A DNA stretch of 8,377 nt, taken from NCBI GenBank assembly GCA_003506795.1, contig DNYO01000220.1, forward strand, positions 1 to 8,377, in the 5' to 3' direction. The translations under genes were made by a program, and so were the position numbers. Each line of letters begins with the position of its first letter. Position 1 is the first letter of the stretch. The notes below the pieces were generated by a model. The model did not search any database and was not told the origin of the DNA. It saw only the letters and a list, made by a program, of their open reading frames with translations. Positions 5,959-8,377 of the stretch are shown here, piece after piece. This stretch comes from Deltaproteobacteria bacterium (GTDB lineage Bacteria; Desulfobacterota; Syntrophorhabdia; Syntrophorhabdales; Syntrophorhabdaceae).

Positions 5959-5976
5959 ATGCTATTATAATGGCAT
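5959..5976. promoter_or_regulatory. Near-palindrome carrying TATAAT on both strands (possible rightward promoter/operator)
   Basis: The arrangement ATGC-n-ATTATAAT-n-GCAT is symmetric at 16 of 18 positions. It places a consensus -10 TATAAT on the + strand (5966-5971) and another on the - strand (5964-5969). Neither has a recognisable -35 at 16-18 bases. It is the best visible candidate for the promoter of the PAS gene, or an AT-rich operator. Confidence 0.35.
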
Positions 5977-6136
5977 AGTACAGGATTAGGACTGTAAGCC
6001 CGATACCACAATAAACTGTCATCGTCTTCATACTGTGCTTGCTCTGTTATGCTCTCTGCTACCCGGTCGGGCTTTATTGCATGTCCACCGAGAATGGCAA
6101 TCCGGCGATAAGACCTGTTAAAGAGGTGCATTGAGC

Positions 6137-8134
6137 ATGAGAGATCTTCCCCACAACAGTCTCCTGCGTAGTCCGGCAGGAAATTCACATTCAGCCGCAA
6201 ACGACAAGGAACACAGGGATGCAGGAACGGACGACGAAAAGCTCCGTCTCATAGCCGACTCTCTTCCGATATCGATCGTATATATAGACAGCGGCTTTCG
6301 CTACAGGTTCGTAAACAAGACCTATGAATCGTGGTATGGAAAGGTGCGGGAAGATATTTACGGGAAAGAGGTCAAAGAGGTCGTCGGCCCGGCGGAGTGG
6401 TCCATCGTCCAGGGTTATATCCAGAGATCGTTGATGGGCGAGACGGTGGTCTTCGAACAGGAAGTAACTGACAGGACAGGTATTGTCCGCCACCTCAAAA
6501 CCAGGGTAATACCCTGCGCCGGACCGGGTTTTCAGATAGAGGGCGTGTATGCGCTGATTTTCGATACCACCGAGGAAAAACATATTGAGGAGGCTTTGAG
6601 CAGGAGCGACGACCGCTACCGCACGCTCTTTGAAAATATCCCCGTCGGGATATGCATCAATACGCCCGACGGCAGGATAATATCCTATAATTCCGTACTT
6701 CAGAGAATGACGGGGTACACAAAGGCGGAGATTTCCAACATGCGCACCAGGGATTTTTATGCGAGCTCCCAGGACAGACATCTTCTTCTGCAACACCTCA
6801 AAAATAAAGGCTCCCTGCGCAATTACCTCGTCGAGCTGAAGCGCAAGAACGGCAAGACCTTTAGCGCCCTCGTCAATATAGTGCCCCACTCCTCTGGCGG
6901 TGAAAACACCATCCTGGCTGTGGTTCAGGACGTCACCGAATACAGGAAGGTAAAGGACGCCCTCGTTGAAACCGAGCGCCGTCTCGGTGATATCATCAAT
7001 TTCCTTCCCGACGCCACCTTCGCCATTGACAGGGAAAGCAGGGTGATAGCCTGGAACAGGGCCATGGAAGACCTGTCGGGAGTCAAGGCCATCGATATTC
7101 TGGGAAAGGGGGACTACGAGTATTCGATTCCTTTCTACGGACAGCGCCAACCTCTTCTTGCTGATTTTGTCCTGAAACCCGACAGGGACGCGGAAAAGAG
7201 ATATTCCTTCATCACCAAGGAAATGGACCGCCTCGTCGCCGAACCGCTCGAACCCCTCGTAATGCGCGGCAAACCCATCTATATATGGGCGAAGGCAAGC
7301 CCCATATACGATCTAGACGGGAATATCACCGGGGTCATTCAGTCGGTCAGAGACATCACCGCACAAAGGGAGGCCGAGGAAAGACTGAAGGAATCGGAGG
7401 AACGGTACCGGACGGCGATCGAATACTCCAGCGATGGCGTCGCCATCGTAAAAGGCAACGTCCATCTCTTCGTGAATCAGCGATTCTGCGAGATATTCGG
7501 ATTTGATTCGCCCGATGAGGTAATCGGCCAGACACATGAGAAGACCATCCATCCCGACGACCTTGACAGAGTTCAGGAACTGAACGAAAGGAGACAGCGG
7601 GGGGAAGACGTACCCGATAAGTATGAGTTTAAGGGTAGAAGGAAGGACGGCTCCGTCATCTACGTAGAGGTGTCGGCGACGGGCACGACATTCCGCAACG
7701 AACCGGTGACACTGGCATATCTGAGAGACGTCACCGAGCGCAAGCTGGCATCGGACGCACTCATAGACAGTGAAAGATGGTTTCACGCCATCTTCGACAA
7801 TGCCAACGATGCCATTCTTCTCGTAGACGGCGATCATTTCATTGAATGCAACCGGAAGACCCTGACCATGTTCGGCTGCAGCAAAGAGGACATTATCGGA
7901 CAATCACCGCACCGGTTTTCTCCGCCCGTCCAGCCTGACGGAAGGGACTCAAAGGAGAAGACGCTTGAAACGATTAAAGCCGCCTATCGGGGCATACCTC
8001 AGTTCTTTAGCTGGCGGCACAGGAGGTTGGACGGAACTGATTTTGACGCACAGATCAGCCTTAACTCCCTTGACCTTGGCGGAAAAACGTATCTGCAGGC
8101 AATCGTAAGAGACATATCCGAATATTGCCGGTAG
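6137..8134 (+). CDS. Cytoplasmic protein of five PAS domains without an output domain
   Basis: A 665-aa soluble protein built almost wholly of PAS/PAC modules: about 33-150 (ends FDTTEEK), 156-270 (QDVTEYR), 278-410 (RDITAQR), 418-536 (RDVTERK) and 545-662 (RDISEYCR). The third has the long insert with FYGQRQPLLADF seen in one PAS subgroup. There is no transmembrane segment, HisKA/HATPase, GGDEF, EAL, sigma-54 AAA or HTH domain, and the protein stops right after the last PAC. Reading past the TAG meets a stop within about 13 codons, so no frameshifted output domain follows. PAS domains bind haem, flavin or small molecules and mediate dimerisation, so this may be a sensory adaptor for a kinase encoded elsewhere, or a kinase that lost its catalytic end. 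ATG 6137 is preferred over TTG 6131 because GAGGTG (6123-6128) is eight bases before it. Confidence 0.9.
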   Translation: MRDLPHNSLLRSPAGNSHSAANDKEHRDAGTDDEKLRLIADSLPISIVYIDSGFRYRFVNKTYESWYGKVREDIYGKEVKEVVGPAEWSIVQGYIQRSLMGETVVFEQEVTDRTGIVRHLKTRVIPCAGPGFQIEGVYALIFDTTEEKHIEEALSRSDDRYRTLFENIPVGICINTPDGRIISYNSVLQRMTGYTKAEISNMRTRDFYASSQDRHLLLQHLKNKGSLRNYLVELKRKNGKTFSALVNIVPHSSGGENTILAVVQDVTEYRKVKDALVETERRLGDIINFLPDATFAIDRESRVIAWNRAMEDLSGVKAIDILGKGDYEYSIPFYGQRQPLLADFVLKPDRDAEKRYSFITKEMDRLVAEPLEPLVMRGKPIYIWAKASPIYDLDGNITGVIQSVRDITAQREAEERLKESEERYRTAIEYSSDGVAIVKGNVHLFVNQRFCEIFGFDSPDEVIGQTHEKTIHPDDLDRVQELNERRQRGEDVPDKYEFKGRRKDGSVIYVEVSATGTTFRNEPVTLAYLRDVTERKLASDALIDSERWFHAIFDNANDAILLVDGDHFIECNRKTLTMFGCSKEDIIGQSPHRFSPPVQPDGRDSKEKTLETIKAAYRGIPQFFSWRHRRLDGTDFDAQISLNSLDLGGKTYLQAIVRDISEYCR

Positions 8135-8160
8135 AGTGGCCGCGAAGGGCATTTTTTCTT
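8135..8160 (+). terminator. Possible weak intrinsic terminator after the PAS gene
   Basis: An imperfect GC-rich stem TGGCC-GCGAA-GGGCA is followed directly by six Ts (8152-8157). The stem is short with one mismatch, so termination is probably partial. Confidence 0.35.
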
Positions 8161-8187
8161 GAAATATACGTAATCATATGGTATTTT
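8159..8187 (+). promoter_or_regulatory. Sigma-70 promoter of rpsB
   Basis: -35 TTGAAA (8159-8164), exactly 17 bases, then -10 TATTTT (8182-8187) with an extended TGG in front. Predicted start is near 8193-8196, just before the stem-loop leader. Confidence 0.6.
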
Positions 8188-8202
8188 AACATCTCGATTA
8201 AA

Positions 8203-8261
8203 TTCGCACGTCTTTCAATTAACGTCAGGGTGCAGATGGCTGTCTGCCGTTAAGGTGCGAA
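8203..8261 (+). promoter_or_regulatory. Nested stem-loop in the rpsB 5' leader, candidate S2 autoregulatory element
   Basis: Three coaxial perfect stems are visible: TTCGCAC (8203-8209) with GTGCGAA (8255-8261); TTAACG (8219-8224) with CGTTAA (8248-8253); GCAGA (8232-8236) with TCTGC (8243-8247) around loop TGGCTG. The bulges are strongly asymmetric: nine bases (8210-8218) against one (G8254), and seven (8225-8231) against none. It begins about ten bases after the predicted transcription start and ends 20 bases before the rpsB Shine-Dalgarno. In E. coli, S2 represses its own rpsB-tsf operon through the leader; an equivalent role here is inferred from position and structure. Confidence 0.5.
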
Positions 8262-8290
8262 AGGCGGAGGACAAAAAACCAGGAGGAAAA

Positions 8291-8377
8291 ATGTCAAACC
8301 TTACCATCAAGCAGTTGCTGGAAGCTGGTGTTCACTTCGGGCACCAGACAAAACGCTGGAACCCCAAGATGAAGCCG
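8291..8377 (+). CDS. rpsB: 30S ribosomal protein S2, N-terminal 29 codons (3' truncated by window edge)
   Basis: The visible start, MSNLTIKQLLEAGVHFGHQTKRWNPKMKP, carries the S2 N-terminal signature LLEAGVHFGHQTKRWNPKM. S2 is a late-assembling protein of the small subunit needed for S1 docking and initiation. The start is certain: AGGAGG (8281-8286) lies four bases before the ATG, and the motif position fits the family. The gene normally heads rpsB-tsf, which would lie beyond the window. It has its own promoter and structured leader and is not part of the PAS gene transcript except by read-through. Confidence 0.97.
   Translation, partial: MSNLTIKQLLEAGVHFGHQTKRWNPKMKP

Larger units (their letters stand above)
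5826..6136. other. Divergent intergenic region between the radical SAM operon and the PAS protein gene
   Basis: A 311-bp region holding the leftward promoter at 5849-5877, GC-rich inverted repeats at 5884-5925, an AT-rich stretch with an 18-bp near-palindrome (5959-5976), and on the right an 8-bp inverted repeat AAGCCCGA (5996-6003) against TCGGGCTT (6067-6074). If rightward transcription starts just after the TATAAT at 5966, the PAS gene has an unusually long leader of about 155 bases in which the latter repeat could pair. I see no coding sequence in it. Confidence 0.5.

Noticed and set aside
5978..6136. Possible cyclic-di-GMP (GEMM) riboswitch upstream of the PAS gene
   Set aside because: The conserved GEMM core words and the paired helices could not be found; only one long-range 8-bp inverted repeat is present.
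5931..6200. 89-codon - strand ORF crossing the PAS gene start
   Set aside because: It starts inside the PAS coding region, has no good ribosome binding site, and runs through the AT-rich promoter element; unlikely to be a gene.
6191..7150. 319-codon open frame on the - strand opposite the PAS gene
   Set aside because: It is antisense to conserved PAS motifs, has no recognisable domain or ribosome binding site, and is explained by the codon bias of the sense gene.
1..8377. CRISPR array, IS element, prophage, toxin-antitoxin pair
   Set aside because: No regularly spaced repeats, transposase, integrase, phage genes or paired small overlapping toxin/antitoxin ORFs were seen on either strand.

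Overview
The window looks like an ordinary chromosomal segment of a Gram-negative bacterium of moderate GC content, probably an anaerobic deltaproteobacterium-type organism (Desulfobacterota, e.g. a Syntrophorhabdus/Syntrophus/Geobacter-like lineage). This placement is inferred from the style of the genes: a haem/sirohaem biosynthesis gene, a multi-PAS sensory protein, a Cache-PAS-LytS-type kinase with a LytTR regulator, and a radical SAM protein of the CPWNxCxFC type. No marker gene here fixes the taxonomy. I see no phage, IS, CRISPR, tRNA or rRNA.

Layout. Bases 1-672 (+) are the 3' part of hemD (uroporphyrinogen-III synthase). Converging on it is a 60-codon orphan gene (748-930, -) with a good ribosome binding site and a striking palindrome in its promoter region. 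Bases 931-1509 hold no convincing gene but are rich in inverted repeats, including two diverged copies of a ~72-bp palindromic unit. A two-component operon on the - strand follows (reading order 4444 to 1510): a membrane histidine kinase with Cache, HAMP, PAS and LytS-type kinase domains, overlapping by 17 bases a LytTR-type response regulator. Upstream of it on the same strand is a second operon (5825 to 4543): a tiny Lys/Arg-rich 42-codon ORF that starts behind a perfect Shine-Dalgarno and whose stop overlaps (ATGA) the start of a radical SAM protein. A 311-bp divergent intergenic region separates this from a 665-aa, five-PAS-domain protein with no recognisable output domain (6137-8134, +). 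The window ends in the first 29 codons of rpsB (ribosomal protein S2), preceded by a good promoter and a nested stem-loop leader.

How they work together. The kinase and LytTR regulator almost certainly form one phosphorelay that senses an extracytoplasmic small molecule plus a cytoplasmic PAS cue; its target genes are not visible. The PAS-only protein would need a partner for output, which could be a kinase encoded elsewhere. The radical SAM enzyme and its small basic partner ORF are translationally coupled, but the substrate is unknown. hemD and rpsB are housekeeping genes flanking this sensory/accessory block.

The most interesting signals are the coupled 42-aa basic ORF with an unusual Cx4Cx2C radical SAM enzyme, the structured rpsB leader, the palindrome controlling the 60-aa orphan gene, and the repeated palindromic units in the 931-1509 gap.
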